Positions 16,452-23,394 of a stretch of DNA of 31,468 bases are shown here, one piece after another. Made by a program: the position numbers and the translations under genes. Position 1 is the first letter of the stretch. Every line of letters starts with the position of its first letter. The stretch spans positions 1 through 31,468 of the IMG/VR virus record IMGVR_UViG_3300037088_000848. The stretch is one strand, 5' to 3'. This DNA comes from a virus. The notes under the pieces are model-generated. The model saw only the letters and a program-made list of their open reading frames with translations, did no database searches and was not told where the DNA came from.

Positions 16452-17042
16452 ATGCCAACAAATAACGCGATTAACCTTAACGCCGTTGGGATACCAAAAT
16501 ATGATGGAGCAGGTACGTTCACTGCCATCACCCTAACCCAATATTCTCCCTTAATTGGTGGAGCGTCCAATGCCATCACAAGTCTTGGTCCCCTAACAAA
16601 TGGTCAATTGGTCATTGGCAGTACAGGTGTTGTTCCAGTTGCAGCAGCTATTACCCCTGGTACGGGCGTCTCTATAACAAACGGAGCTGGGTCAATCCAA
16701 ATCGACATGGTCGGTGGTGGGATGACTTGGACTGTTGAGGCTGGTGCGACCAACATGGCTGTAAATAATGGCTATGGTTCAAACGCTGGTGGAGCAATTG
16801 CATTCACCTTGCCAGCAACTTCAGCTGTGGGAGCGACCATTGCCATAGTGGGGATGCAAGGTTCATGGAACGTTGTGCAGGCAGCAAACCAAAGGATCTT
16901 CATAGGAAGTTCGGCTTCGACACTTGGTGCCGGCGGGTCGATTGCGAGTACCAACGCTTTTGATGCAATAACTTTAGTTTGTTTGGTCGCTAACCTTTTG
17001 TGGTATGCAAGAAGTGTGCAAGGTAATATAACAATCGCTTAG
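16452..17042 (+). CDS. Accessory fibre protein with WxV...GNITI domain (copy 2)
   Basis: This 196-aa protein is a paralogue of the preceding gene: TPGTGVSITNGAGSIQID matches its linker and MTWTVEAGATN...VNNGYGSNAG...FTLPATSAVGATIAIVG...GAGGSIAST...VQGNITIA matches its C-terminal domain. Its first 17 bases and first five residues (MPTNN) equal those of the next gene. AAAGGATAAATT stands before the ATG. A knob or side-fibre role is inferred. Confidence 0.55.
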   Translation: MPTNNAINLNAVGIPKYDGAGTFTAITLTQYSPLIGGASNAITSLGPLTNGQLVIGSTGVVPVAAAITPGTGVSITNGAGSIQIDMVGGGMTWTVEAGATNMAVNNGYGSNAGGAIAFTLPATSAVGATIAIVGMQGSWNVVQAANQRIFIGSSASTLGAGGSIASTNAFDAITLVCLVANLLWYARSVQGNITIA

Positions 17043-17067
17043 GGCCTAAATCAATCGGAGGGTATAA

Positions 17068-17706
17068 ATGCCAACAAATAACGCCTGGAACTCAAATGTT
17101 CCTGTAGAGATATCCAAGGGCGGTACGAATGCAACCTCAATGACAAACACTGATGGGGTTTGCTACTTTGATGGGACAAGGGTAGTCACAACGACTGTGG
17201 GGAATACCACGGAAGTGTTGACCTCGAATGGGGCAGGGGTTGCGCCGACATTTCAACCAATACCTAGTTCTGGTGTACAAGTTCTATCAGTAAAAAGGAA
17301 GATCACTTCTCAAGAAATAAAAGCAATCAATGGAACTCCTATTACCTTAATAAACGCTCCAGGAGCTAATAAAATTATTAGTGTAATAAGTTGCTGTTAT
17401 AAATATGTTTATGGAGGAAGCAATGTTTTTACAGCAGCCGCAAGCCAATCAATAGGTGTTTATTATACTGGAGATTCGGTAAATATATTTGGAGCAGCAA
17501 TAGTTCCCAATAGTACATTAATACAAACTAACAGTATGTTTGGCGTTTCTCCATCCGGTTCTAAACTCAACGTATCTGTAGGCGATGTAGATAATCAAGG
17601 AATAATGATCAAAAATCCAAATGCAACAGAAATATCAGGGAACGCAGCGAACGATAATTATATAATGATTCAATTATTTTATTTTATAAGTGATAGCCTT
17701 GCTTAA
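17068..17706 (+). CDS. Accessory fibre protein with MPTNNAW attachment-type module
   Basis: This 212-aa protein has an N-terminal module I have seen at the start of many fibre-like phage proteins: PTNNAWNSNVPVEISKGGTN, then DGVCYFDGTRVVTTTVG and EVLTSNGAGVAPTFQP. A second, different domain follows (from about residue 75; IKAINGTPITLINAPGANKI, then FYFISDSLA at the end), which may be the receptor-contacting part. The two halves differ in base use: the second is AT-richer with more ATA and TTA codons, which suggests a recently swapped tip. CGGAGGGTATAA precedes the ATG. Confidence 0.6.
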   Translation: MPTNNAWNSNVPVEISKGGTNATSMTNTDGVCYFDGTRVVTTTVGNTTEVLTSNGAGVAPTFQPIPSSGVQVLSVKRKITSQEIKAINGTPITLINAPGANKIISVISCCYKYVYGGSNVFTAAASQSIGVYYTGDSVNIFGAAIVPNSTLIQTNSMFGVSPSGSKLNVSVGDVDNQGIMIKNPNATEISGNAANDNYIMIQLFYFISDSLA

Positions 17707-17726
17707 ATTTTATTGAAGGATAGAAA

Positions 17727-17939
17727 ATGATTTATATGATTAAAAGAGTAATTCCGATATCAGTTCTTTGGCTAGTCATGTTACTTGTAATGTCAACTTT
17801 TCTATTGACAGGGTGTACCCTAAGCTACACAGTAACCCAAGCCCATGGCTCAGGTTCAGATATCGTGGATGAGGATCAAAAAACTGATGCGGAACCAAAT
17901 TTCACTATCCCAAATCCATTAAACATCTTAAAAACTTGA
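17727..17939 (+). CDS. Small lipoprotein
   Basis: The 70-aa protein has a hydrophobic signal segment (about residues 10-26) ending in LLTGC with Cys30, a standard lipobox; the mature part is only about 41 residues, acidic and Pro-rich (DIVDEDQKTDAEPNF). After cleavage it would be lipid-anchored in a membrane. Small lipoproteins next to fibre genes in phages can be outer-membrane spanins or exclusion proteins; the sequence does not decide. GAAGGA lies 7 bases before the ATG. The next membrane protein begins at a coupled ATG 1 base after this stop. Confidence 0.55.
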   Translation: MIYMIKRVIPISVLWLVMLLVMSTFLLTGCTLSYTVTQAHGSGSDIVDEDQKTDAEPNFTIPNPLNILKT

Positions 17940-17940
17940 T

Positions 17941-18206
17941 ATGAAATTTTAACTGCCGCAATAATTTCTGTTGCTGCTTTAGTTGGATATGTAAGCTATA
18001 TAGTTTGGGGTCCAGAGAATAAAGTAGAAGAAGCCTGCGAACTAGTGATACAAAAAGAATCTGGCCAAGATGTAGAGCTTTCTCCTGTTCAGACTTCACA
18101 ATCTTCAGCCACAGGACCATCACAACCCGCCCCAGTAATCCAGAGCGGGCAGACAGCTGATGAAATTGTTGATGCTGTGGTAGAAGGCATTACCAAGAAG
18201 AGCTAG
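17941..18206 (+). pseudogene. Small membrane protein with a frameshifted start
   Basis: A good coding frame runs from about 17946 to the TAG at 18204-18206: a membrane span (ILTAAIISVAALVGYVSYIVW), then a soluble tail with KVEEACELVIQKESGQDVELSP, a pattern known from small phage membrane proteins. No ATG, GTG or TTG opens this frame ahead of the span. The ATG at 17941, coupled to the lipoprotein stop, reads MKF and then TAA after the run TTTT. One more T in that run would give MKFLTAAIISVAAL and the intact gene. Either a one-base loss inactivated the gene, slippage in the T run restores it, or the base is a sequencing error. Confidence 0.55.
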
Positions 18207-19107
18207 TAACTATTGGCTCATTCGTTGCGTAAGCCTTGATCCCAGGGATCAAAGGAAGTTCTGTAGCAAATGGAATGAAGAAGTGATTCTTATGATAATA
18301 AGTCAATATCTTTTTCATTCCATGCTTACTAATTAGAAATGACTCAGCCTTACTTCTTGTATAAATCTGAAGTATCTTTTCTGAAATGTGCAAACCTGTC
18401 TCATGATCAAACTCTGGCTTATCATAATTTAACTTCACATCTGGCCTTGAGATCATATTAGTTTCTGCACCAGTCGGCCAAGATTCAGTTTGCTCTAGGG
18501 GGTCTGTATACAATACGTCCCACCGCCTATCAATCGACTGTAGGTCAAGCAAATAGCCTTCTATACGATTGGGGTCGCTTGCTATCTTCACAGCATCGTC
18601 CATTACCCAAACAACCTTATACTTACTTTTATATGCATCGCTTATAATTGACAAATAATCCAAGTCTCTTGAGATGCTCTCTTTATTCATGCATGGATGG
18701 AAATAAGTCTTGTCTTCATTAGTCATTAGCGCTGGAGTAAATTTTGGCCTAATAATCTTATGAGAGAAAAACCATTTGACTAAATCTCTCTTTACTACCA
18801 AAGCATCAAAATTCGAACACTTACTAGAGCCCCTCACTCCAAGATTCAAAGCCTTTTTGTAGCTTAGTAACGATGGGTCTTGTGCGTTGTATCTGTAGGG
18901 GATAATATCATATTTGTTAAACTCAGTCTTGTGGCTTCGAAATGTGTCAATATTCTTTTTGAGATTGATCATGTACATAAAATCTACCCCTTCAACAAAA
19001 TTGAGGTGTTTTTTATGCTTGCATTGACTGAAGGAAGACTCTATGCCACTGTGGAGAGGGCCAAAGAAGGAAAAGCAGCATAGAGCCAAAAGGAAGAACC
19101 AGCGCAT
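18190..19107 (-). CDS. Secreted GT25-like glycosyltransferase
   Basis: This 305-aa protein starts MRWFFLLALCCFSFFG, a signal peptide or membrane anchor, so it probably acts outside the cytoplasm or in the envelope. The body resembles glycosyltransferase family 25: FMYMINLKKNIDTF (about residue 43, 'vyvINLdrr..r'), YDIIPYRYNA, and VVWVMDDAVKI with Asp170-Asp171 where the family has its 'lEDD' metal/sugar-nucleotide motif. GATGGAGGTTTT decides the ATG at 19107 over one at 19143. The gene is convergent to the preceding membrane protein (17-bp overlap) and lies 10 bases behind the 101-aa gene. Placed on the opposite strand at the end of the fibre operon, it looks like an accessory gene that alters host surface sugars or the fibres. 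The family call is from motifs, not a search. Confidence 0.55.
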   Translation of the reverse strand: MRWFFLLALCCFSFFGPLHSGIESSFSQCKHKKHLNFVEGVDFMYMINLKKNIDTFRSHKTEFNKYDIIPYRYNAQDPSLLSYKKALNLGVRGSSKCSNFDALVVKRDLVKWFFSHKIIRPKFTPALMTNEDKTYFHPCMNKESISRDLDYLSIISDAYKSKYKVVWVMDDAVKIASDPNRIEGYLLDLQSIDRRWDVLYTDPLEQTESWPTGAETNMISRPDVKLNYDKPEFDHETGLHISEKILQIYTRSKAESFLISKHGMKKILTYYHKNHFFIPFATELPLIPGIKAYATNEPIVTSSSW

Positions 19108-19117
19108 AAAACCTCCA

Positions 19118-19423
19118 TCATGGTTTTTCCAGAAACTTACCATTCGACTGCTTTTTTTCCAACACCTTTTCCAAAAATCTTATCAGCCAGGGTTCAAAAA
19201 AGCACATTATGTCAATGCTGTTTAATTGTTCAAATGAATCGTATATAGAATAGTTTTTATTCAGTCCGTGCAAGAACATGTTTAAATCAGTCATGAGAAA
19301 ATTGAAGTTTGCTTTGCTATATTTTCTAATATCAAAATTTAGTTTATACAATAAATCAGCTGCCTGACTAGTTTGAAAAATGTCCAACACTTGACTGCGC
19401 ATGTCTTTTTGTAGGCAAGGCAT
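19118..19423 (-). CDS. Unknown 101-aa protein upstream of the glycosyltransferase
   Basis: The protein is helical and fairly hydrophobic, with no clear membrane span (DLLYKLNFDIRKYSKANFNFLMTDLNMF). AAGGAGGAGT stands directly before the ATG at 19423, so the upstream ATG at 19486 was rejected. With 10 bases to the glycosyltransferase start it shares its transcript, and may assist it. No family was recognised. Confidence 0.5.
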   Translation of the reverse strand: MPCLQKDMRSQVLDIFQTSQAADLLYKLNFDIRKYSKANFNFLMTDLNMFLHGLNKNYSIYDSFEQLNSIDIMCFFEPWLIRFLEKVLEKKQSNGKFLEKP

Positions 19424-19513
19424 ACTCCTCCTTATTTCAAAATATGTTGAGAAAAATGTTGTAGCATTAAGACAAATTTTGTACAAGGAAGAAAATTAGT
19501 ATGAGGTGAGAAA
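19424..19513. promoter_or_regulatory. Divergent intergenic region with TTGTACAA palindrome
   Basis: This 90-base gap separates two divergent genes. A perfect 8-bp palindrome TTGTACAA (19479-19486) includes TGTACA, the same core as the operator at 12432-12448. On the plus strand TTGTAG, 17 bases, TACAAG is a weak promoter. On the minus strand TTGTAC followed by TACAAC after 17 bases is another. Confidence 0.3.
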
Positions 19514-19657
19514 ATGTTGTATCTAGCTTTTCTTGAATGCTTAGATGAGATATGGTACGCTTTTATGTGTGGATTTTTTGTAACATTGGGAATGTTGACA
19601 GCGGTCTATCTTGTTGCAAGAATATTTGGATATTGGGATGAGGAAATCTATATTTGA
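19514..19657 (+). CDS. Small membrane protein (47 aa)
   Basis: ATG at 19514 follows GAGGTGAGAAA. The product begins MLYLAFLECLDEIWYAF and has one hydrophobic span (about residues 17-38) ending VYLVARIF, with an acidic tail. It stands alone on the plus strand between two minus-strand operons and its last 10 bases overlap the convergent 123-aa gene. It could be a late or exclusion peptide; there is no further clue. Confidence 0.45.
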   Translation: MLYLAFLECLDEIWYAFMCGFFVTLGMLTAVYLVARIFGYWDEEIYI

Positions 19658-20019
19658 TCATCTTCTCCATGTTCTTCATCCTTAGGGAGATTTTTTCTAT
19701 CTATTTTTACCAATTTGCTATCTGTAAAATTACGCATTGCCTTGGATACTTCTTCAATAAAAGTAATAGGGTAAGGATGGTATCTAAAATTCAATTCAGC
19801 TATTTTCAATATTAAACAATTTAATACAATTCTTAGACTTTCTTTGTCCTCCATATTTCCAGAGATATTGATCAGCTCATCCAATGCCCCAGAAAACACT
19901 CCAATTCCTTCATTAACTCTTTTCTCGGCCTCTTGTCTCTCTGACAGTTTAGCTTCAATTTCGGCTATATGTTCCACTAGATCTTTCAAACTTTCTGTCA
20001 TGTCTTTATGTTCTTCCAT
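19648..20019 (-). CDS. Unknown helical protein, end of the early operon
   Basis: This 123-aa protein has a Glu/Lys-rich coiled-coil-like start (DLVEHIAEIEAKLSERQEAEKRV), a helical centre and an acidic tail (DEEHGEDDQ). AGAGGG stands before the ATG. It is the last gene of the leftward block, and its start overlaps the 55-aa gene by 22 bases. Family unknown. Confidence 0.5.
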   Translation of the reverse strand: MEEHKDMTESLKDLVEHIAEIEAKLSERQEAEKRVNEGIGVFSGALDELINISGNMEDKESLRIVLNCLILKIAELNFRYHPYPITFIEEVSKAMRNFTDSKLVKIDRKNLPKDEEHGEDDQI

Positions 20020-20165
20020 TTTTTTACCCTCTTTTGTCCTCTTAAGTTAACAGCCCAACCATCGTTAACCAGTTTACTAAATGATTGAAAATTAGAAAAG
20101 GTGATTTTTTTACCCATGGCGAGAGGCCCATTAGCCTTATCCTTTCTCATTATGATTCTTGCCAT
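19998..20165 (-). CDS. Small basic protein (55 aa)
   Basis: The frame opens with an ATG at 20165 behind GCGAGGTTTAG and reads MARIIMRKDKANGPLAMGKK, then ITFSNFQSFSKLVNDGWAVN and a very basic end (GQKRVKKWKNIK). A second Met at residue 17 (20117) is possible. High charge and overlap with the next gene are typical of small phage early proteins that bind nucleic acid. Support rests on the ribosome site and position only. Confidence 0.4.
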   Translation of the reverse strand: MARIIMRKDKANGPLAMGKKITFSNFQSFSKLVNDGWAVNLRGQKRVKKWKNIKT

Positions 20166-20230
20166 CTAAACCTCGCTAGGTTCAATTATCTTCATTAGCT
20201 GTATGGTTGCCCAGGCCACCACATAGTAAT

Positions 20231-20264
20231 TGATTCTAAGGCGTTTTAAAGGCGTTGTGAATCA
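20231..20264. repeat. Direct repeats inside an inverted repeat
   Basis: AAGGCGTT occurs twice (20238-20245 and 20249-20256), 11 bases apart or one helix turn, between arms TGATTC (20231-20236) and GAATCA (20259-20264). The element lies in the 101-base gap between the 63-aa and 55-aa genes. A protein-binding site is possible. Confidence 0.35.
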
Positions 20265-20266
20265 TT

Positions 20267-20458
20267 CTATGGAGACCTTCTGATTTCAACTCCTTCTCCT
20301 TCTTTTTTCTTTACTAATTTATACCCATACCAATCAGCACTGATTTGTAATTTTTCAAAATCAGTAAGACTTCCAGGAGCCTTTTGAATAGTTGCTCCAT
20401 TTTCAAAATCTTCTTTCATTTGCTTTATTGAAATTTTGTCTTTTTTTGTCTTTTTCAT
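20267..20458 (-). CDS. Unknown 63-aa protein after the O-like gene
   Basis: The start (MKKTKKDKISIKQM) overlaps the O-like stop by 4 bases (ATGA), so translation is coupled. The product is basic at both ends with a KLQISADWYGYKLVKKKEGEG strand-like centre. Family unknown. Confidence 0.5.
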   Translation of the reverse strand: MKKTKKDKISIKQMKEDFENGATIQKAPGSLTDFEKLQISADWYGYKLVKKKEGEGVEIRRSP

Positions 20459-21498
20459 TTTTTCTTTACCCTAAAACTTTCATTCCATTCATATAATTTT
20501 CTTCTAAATTCTGGATCGTCGCAACTCAATTTTTCAAACTTTTTCGTTGAGATTATGTAAATTTCAGCTGTTTTTGTTCCTTCATCCCATCGAAAAACTT
20601 TCGCGGGTGGTTTGTAGACTTCCATGAAGTATTTTACTTCTTCAAGAGATTTTTCTTTCTCGGATTTTTCGTTCGTGTCTGATTTTTTGATAAATCTAGA
20701 AGATTTTTTCTTTTGGTCCTTCAATCCCCAGTCAAGGATATCTTGATAAGGACTTTTGTTGGTATATGCAGTTGGTTCAGATCGCATGAGATCTTCTGCA
20801 TTTTTGATTTTTGCATTTGCCATTTTATCACCAAGCTTATCCCTCAATGTCATTTTTTGATGATCTGTAAGCCAGATTTGTGGCTTTTGTTGCTTGCCCT
20901 TCTTTTTCACTTTTGAAAAAGCAGTAGTAGAAGCCGACGAAGGAGGCGTTTCGGGATTCTTAGGTTCATCAACTTCTCTACTACTTACCTGTATATTAGA
21001 ATATCTTTCGTATTTCTTTAGGGCTCTACGTCCAGGGGTGTTTTTAAAACACTCCCCAGGGGTGTTTTTAAAACACTCCGAAACATTATTTGAATCATCT
21101 TCCATGCAAATATGATAATAGTTTTCTACATGGTTTACAGGGCCTTCCTGTCTTTTTTCTATTAAGCGTTTCTTTGTCAAACTTTTTATTGTGCTTATGC
21201 AGGTACGCTTGATCATTCCTGTGCCTTTTGCGATTTGTTCGAACGTTATCTTTTCCCAGTTTTTATGCCATCCGTATGTTTGACGAATGAGAAATAGCAT
21301 AATTCTAAGCTCACCTTCTTTAAGCATTGGGACTATGTAGTCAAAAAAATCGTTCGGTGTTTGAGTATGGTTGGGGAAAGGAAATTTGTAATTATTTTCA
21401 AGGAAGTCTGGAGTTTTTTTATCAAGAATTTCTTTTTCTGAATTCTTTTCGTTTTTTCTTGCTGCTTTATTTGATGGAGTGTTATAAGATTGAGTCAT
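20455..21498 (-). CDS. Phage O-like replication initiator with internal repeats
   Basis: The 347-aa protein has a winged-helix domain at about residues 47-130 (TPNDFFDYIVPMLKEGELRI, then FLIRQTYGWHKNWEKITFEQIA and RTCISTIKSLTKKRLIEK), matching the N-terminal origin-binding part of lambda O-like and other phage initiators. Residues 141-156 are a perfect tandem repeat of ECFKNTPG, coded by two 24-bp DNA repeats (21032-21079) that look like iterons. Past a Ser/Pro linker lies a basic C-terminal half of unknown fold that may recruit a helicase or loader. Lambda's origin likewise lies inside O. AAAGGATC, inside the preceding 56-aa gene, is the ribosome site. No helicase or loader gene was recognised in the window. 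Confidence 0.65.
   Translation of the reverse strand: MTQSYNTPSNKAARKNEKNSEKEILDKKTPDFLENNYKFPFPNHTQTPNDFFDYIVPMLKEGELRIMLFLIRQTYGWHKNWEKITFEQIAKGTGMIKRTCISTIKSLTKKRLIEKRQEGPVNHVENYYHICMEDDSNNVSECFKNTPGECFKNTPGRRALKKYERYSNIQVSSREVDEPKNPETPPSSASTTAFSKVKKKGKQQKPQIWLTDHQKMTLRDKLGDKMANAKIKNAEDLMRSEPTAYTNKSPYQDILDWGLKDQKKKSSRFIKKSDTNEKSEKEKSLEEVKYFMEVYKPPAKVFRWDEGTKTAEIYIISTKKFEKLSCDDPEFRRKLYEWNESFRVKKK
21032..21079. repeat. Two perfect 24-bp tandem palindromic repeats (candidate replication origin)
   Basis: Units 21032-21055 and 21056-21079 are identical and each contains the 15-base palindrome GTGTTTTTAAAACAC. They lie in the linker-coding part of the O-like gene, coding ECFKNTPG twice. Identity over all 24 bases, third codon positions included, points to selection or recent duplication of the DNA itself. 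By analogy with lambda they are candidate iterons. Confidence 0.55.
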
Positions 21499-21499
21499 G

Positions 21500-21670
21500 T
21501 TATGATCCTTTATTGGAGAGCCTTAATCTTTGCCGATTGTGGGGCTCTCTGATTTCTAGTATTTCCCAAACCTTACCTTTCCTGATCTTAAATTGCAAAA
21601 TGTCTTTGCTTGATCTTTTTTTCTGAAAAGACTTGCCTGAATTTGAAGGAGTGGTATAAGATTGGGGCAT
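21500..21670 (-). CDS. 56-aa protein sharing the N-terminus of the O-like initiator
   Basis: The frame starts at 21670 behind GGAGAAGCTT and opens MPQSYTTPSNSGKSFQKKRS, then SKDILQFKI. The O-like protein opens MTQSYNTPSNKAARKNEKNS, then EKEILDKKT, so the two share their first 25 residues in pattern. The rest (WEILEIREPHNRQRLRLSN) is unrelated and basic. Its stop is 1 base from the O-like start, and its last codons carry that gene's ribosome site. It may be a leader peptide, or what remains of a duplicated initiator or of a rearranged start. Confidence 0.5.
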   Translation of the reverse strand: MPQSYTTPSNSGKSFQKKRSSKDILQFKIRKGKVWEILEIREPHNRQRLRLSNKGS

Positions 21671-21686
21671 AAGCTTCTCCGCTTAA

Positions 21687-21730
21687 AAAGACCCGGGAAA
21701 TCTTGGCAGAAGTCCGGGTCTTTGTTTTTA
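21687..21730. terminator. Strong bidirectional terminator hairpin
   Basis: A perfect 10-bp stem AAAGACCCGG/CCGGGTCTTT (21687-21696 with 21714-21723) has a 17-base loop and T-rich flanks on both strands. On the minus strand it would end the ERF operon ahead of the 56-aa and O-like genes. It implies that these have their own start or depend on readthrough or antitermination. Confidence 0.7.
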
Positions 21731-21790
21731 AGGTTGATAAAAATTCAATCCTATCCTTTCAAGTCTTATACTTCAAAGAAAATCATTCAC

Positions 21791-22480
21791 TCAAGCCACT
21801 TTAGCTTTCTCAAGCCATCTCTGGTATGATTCAACAAGTTTAGGTGGATTGTTCATCCAAAAATTATAGACGGGCCCAAAAGGCTTTTTCATCTCAGCAA
21901 TGCATTTCTTTTCCGCTGCACGTAAGTAGACAAGTAAATCAGAGGGATTCAGTTCTGTTTTACTAGCCATTTCCTCTGCAAGCTCATATATCTGGACGTT
22001 GTCAAGATAGAAAAGCTCTTCTTCCACAAGCTCTGCAGGGATTTCTACTTTATTAACTTGTATAGGTTTTTTAGTAGGTTTGCATGCCTCTTCTCCATCA
22101 TCGTCCTCTGGTGCCACTCCGAATGCAGAGGATAAGCTATATCTTCTAGCATAAGTAAGCCCCGAACCATAGCCTTGAGCGTCATTTTTGCTTATTGGTA
22201 CAGACATAACGCCACACGAAATCTTTTCACCAGAACTGTGAATGATAACAGTTTCCACGGCTGCACACCCTGTTACTTGGTGAATTACTTGATAAAACCA
22301 CAAGCCGTATTTCGTAATTACTGGCTTGATTGCGTCAATAACGTTCCCTAAACTGGCATACTTTGATTTAAAATGCGGGTTCGTTTTGTCTGTTACCGCA
22401 CCACCTATTTCTACAAAAGCCTTTGCCATTGCCTCACAAAGCTGTTTTATTGGTTCTTCTCTTGTTTGCACAATACTCAT
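21791..22480 (-). CDS. erf: ERF-family single-strand annealing protein
   Basis: This 229-aa protein pairs complementary single strands during phage recombination and genome circularisation. The ERF signature is clear: NPHFKSKYASL at residues 34-44 ('n..fkskYa.l'), then NDAQGYGSGLTYARRYSLSSAFGVAPEDDDG at about 99-129, the core 'GsalTYarRYsL.aalGia.eddDg'. The C-terminal part is variable and acidic-basic mixed, as in the family. Downstream of a coiled-coil gene and a PD-(D/E)XK nuclease, it completes a typical annealase-nuclease pair. AAGGAG precedes the ATG, and a strong terminator follows the stop. Confidence 0.85.
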   Translation of the reverse strand: MSIVQTREEPIKQLCEAMAKAFVEIGGAVTDKTNPHFKSKYASLGNVIDAIKPVITKYGLWFYQVIHQVTGCAAVETVIIHSSGEKISCGVMSVPISKNDAQGYGSGLTYARRYSLSSAFGVAPEDDDGEEACKPTKKPIQVNKVEIPAELVEEELFYLDNVQIYELAEEMASKTELNPSDLLVYLRAAEKKCIAEMKKPFGPVYNFWMNNPPKLVESYQRWLEKAKVA

Positions 22481-22481
22481 G

Positions 22482-23096
22482 TTACTTACTCCTTATGATG
22501 GTTTTTGTCTCTGATATGATCTTAAGTCCTGCTATGGAAGAAATGCCTAGCTTCAATGCTAGTTTAACCTTCTTTTCGTCCACGCACAAGTACTCCATAG
22601 GTACTTTTGATATATCTTCAAGCTCGAATGTTTGTACTGTTTGTTCAAACGCAGTGGCGCCTTCCGACTTGATTTTGGAAGTGTCTTCTGGCATGTAGGG
22701 ATTCAATTCAACCCCAAATTCCTCGCTGAAAAATGCTGCTTGATCTTTGTTCATCTCTGCTTGGCTCTCAAGCTTCTTCCATGCCTCTACCTTGCTGGAT
22801 ATGGATTGATCTATTTGTTCCAGCTTATCTGTAAATCCATCGGCAATGTCTTTTAGCTTTGCAAGAAACTTCTTGGCTGGCTCTCCTAATTCCTTTCGTG
22901 TTGAATCTATCTTCTTCTTTATCCCTCTAGATTCAGCTACAACATTAATGGCAATTCCAGCCGAAATTTTGTCTGTTACAACAACCTTGACAGCCAACTG
23001 CACCGCCCATTCAACGTGCGATGTAAACTCTGATAGCTTTTGATACACGTCTTCATTTTGCACTTGATTAAAATAATTACTTTGTGACAACGCCAT
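22482..23096 (-). CDS. Coiled-coil protein paired with the ERF gene
   Basis: The 204-aa protein has a long helical first part (SRGIKKKIDSTRKELGEP, then KFLAKLKDIADGFTDKLEQID) and a small C-terminal domain with ISKVPMEYLCVDEKKVKLALKLGISSIAGLKI. That end matches the 'vP.eyl.vDe..v...lk.gi..IpGi.i' pattern found in proteins placed next to phage annealases and RecT. It ends 1 base before the ERF start. A role in assisting recombination is likely from context. GGAGACC precedes the ATG. Confidence 0.6.
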   Translation of the reverse strand: MALSQSNYFNQVQNEDVYQKLSEFTSHVEWAVQLAVKVVVTDKISAGIAINVVAESRGIKKKIDSTRKELGEPAKKFLAKLKDIADGFTDKLEQIDQSISSKVEAWKKLESQAEMNKDQAAFFSEEFGVELNPYMPEDTSKIKSEGATAFEQTVQTFELEDISKVPMEYLCVDEKKVKLALKLGISSIAGLKIISETKTIIRSK

Positions 23097-23134
23097 ATGG
23101 TCTCCTTTTTTTGTAAAAATATGATTTTCTTTCT

Positions 23135-23329
23135 TTAAATAATAGGGAAAATTTGCATAGCCTTTATACGCACATCCTGTAACGTATTGCTGGCCTCAAG
23201 GCGAGCTATCTTTAGCTTGAGCATGAAAATCTCTTCATGCAAAATCCATAGCTCGCCAAGATAATCAAGGTTGGTTTTAGATTCCCCTTGCAAAAATTCG
23301 CAAGATGGTTGTAAATTTTGGGTAAACAT
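23135..23329 (-). CDS. Small helical protein of the early operon
   Basis: The 64-aa product has a long amphipathic helix (LGELWILHEEIFMLKLKIARLE). AAAGGAGATTAC directly precedes the ATG, as for its neighbours. Family unknown; a dimeric coiled coil is likely. Confidence 0.45.
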   Translation of the reverse strand: MFTQNLQPSCEFLQGESKTNLDYLGELWILHEEIFMLKLKIARLEASNTLQDVRIKAMQIFPII

Positions 23330-23355
23330 GTAATCTCCTTTGTGGTTAATGTTTG

Positions 23356-23392
23356 CCTAGGCGATACCTCCCTTGAAGTAGTATCGCTTAGG
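23356..23392. repeat. 12-bp stem-loop between early genes
   Basis: CCTAGGCGATAC (23356-23367) pairs with GTATCGCTTAGG (23381-23392) with one G-T pair and a 13-base loop. It starts right after the 76-aa gene's stop on the minus strand. There is no T run after it, so an RNA processing or stabilising hairpin is more likely than an intrinsic terminator. Confidence 0.45.
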
Positions 23393-23394
23393 AT

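Noticed and set aside
12432-19486. A TGTACA regulon joining the Phd-like cassette and the glycosyltransferase region
   Set aside because: TGTACA is only 6 bases and also occurs inside coding regions in this window (for example near 6506, 15875 and 17272), so two intergenic copies are not enough evidence for common control.
21001-21115. CRISPR-like array at the repeats in the O-like gene
   Set aside because: Only two units lie directly next to each other with no spacers, and the units are coding; an iteron-like repeat fits better.
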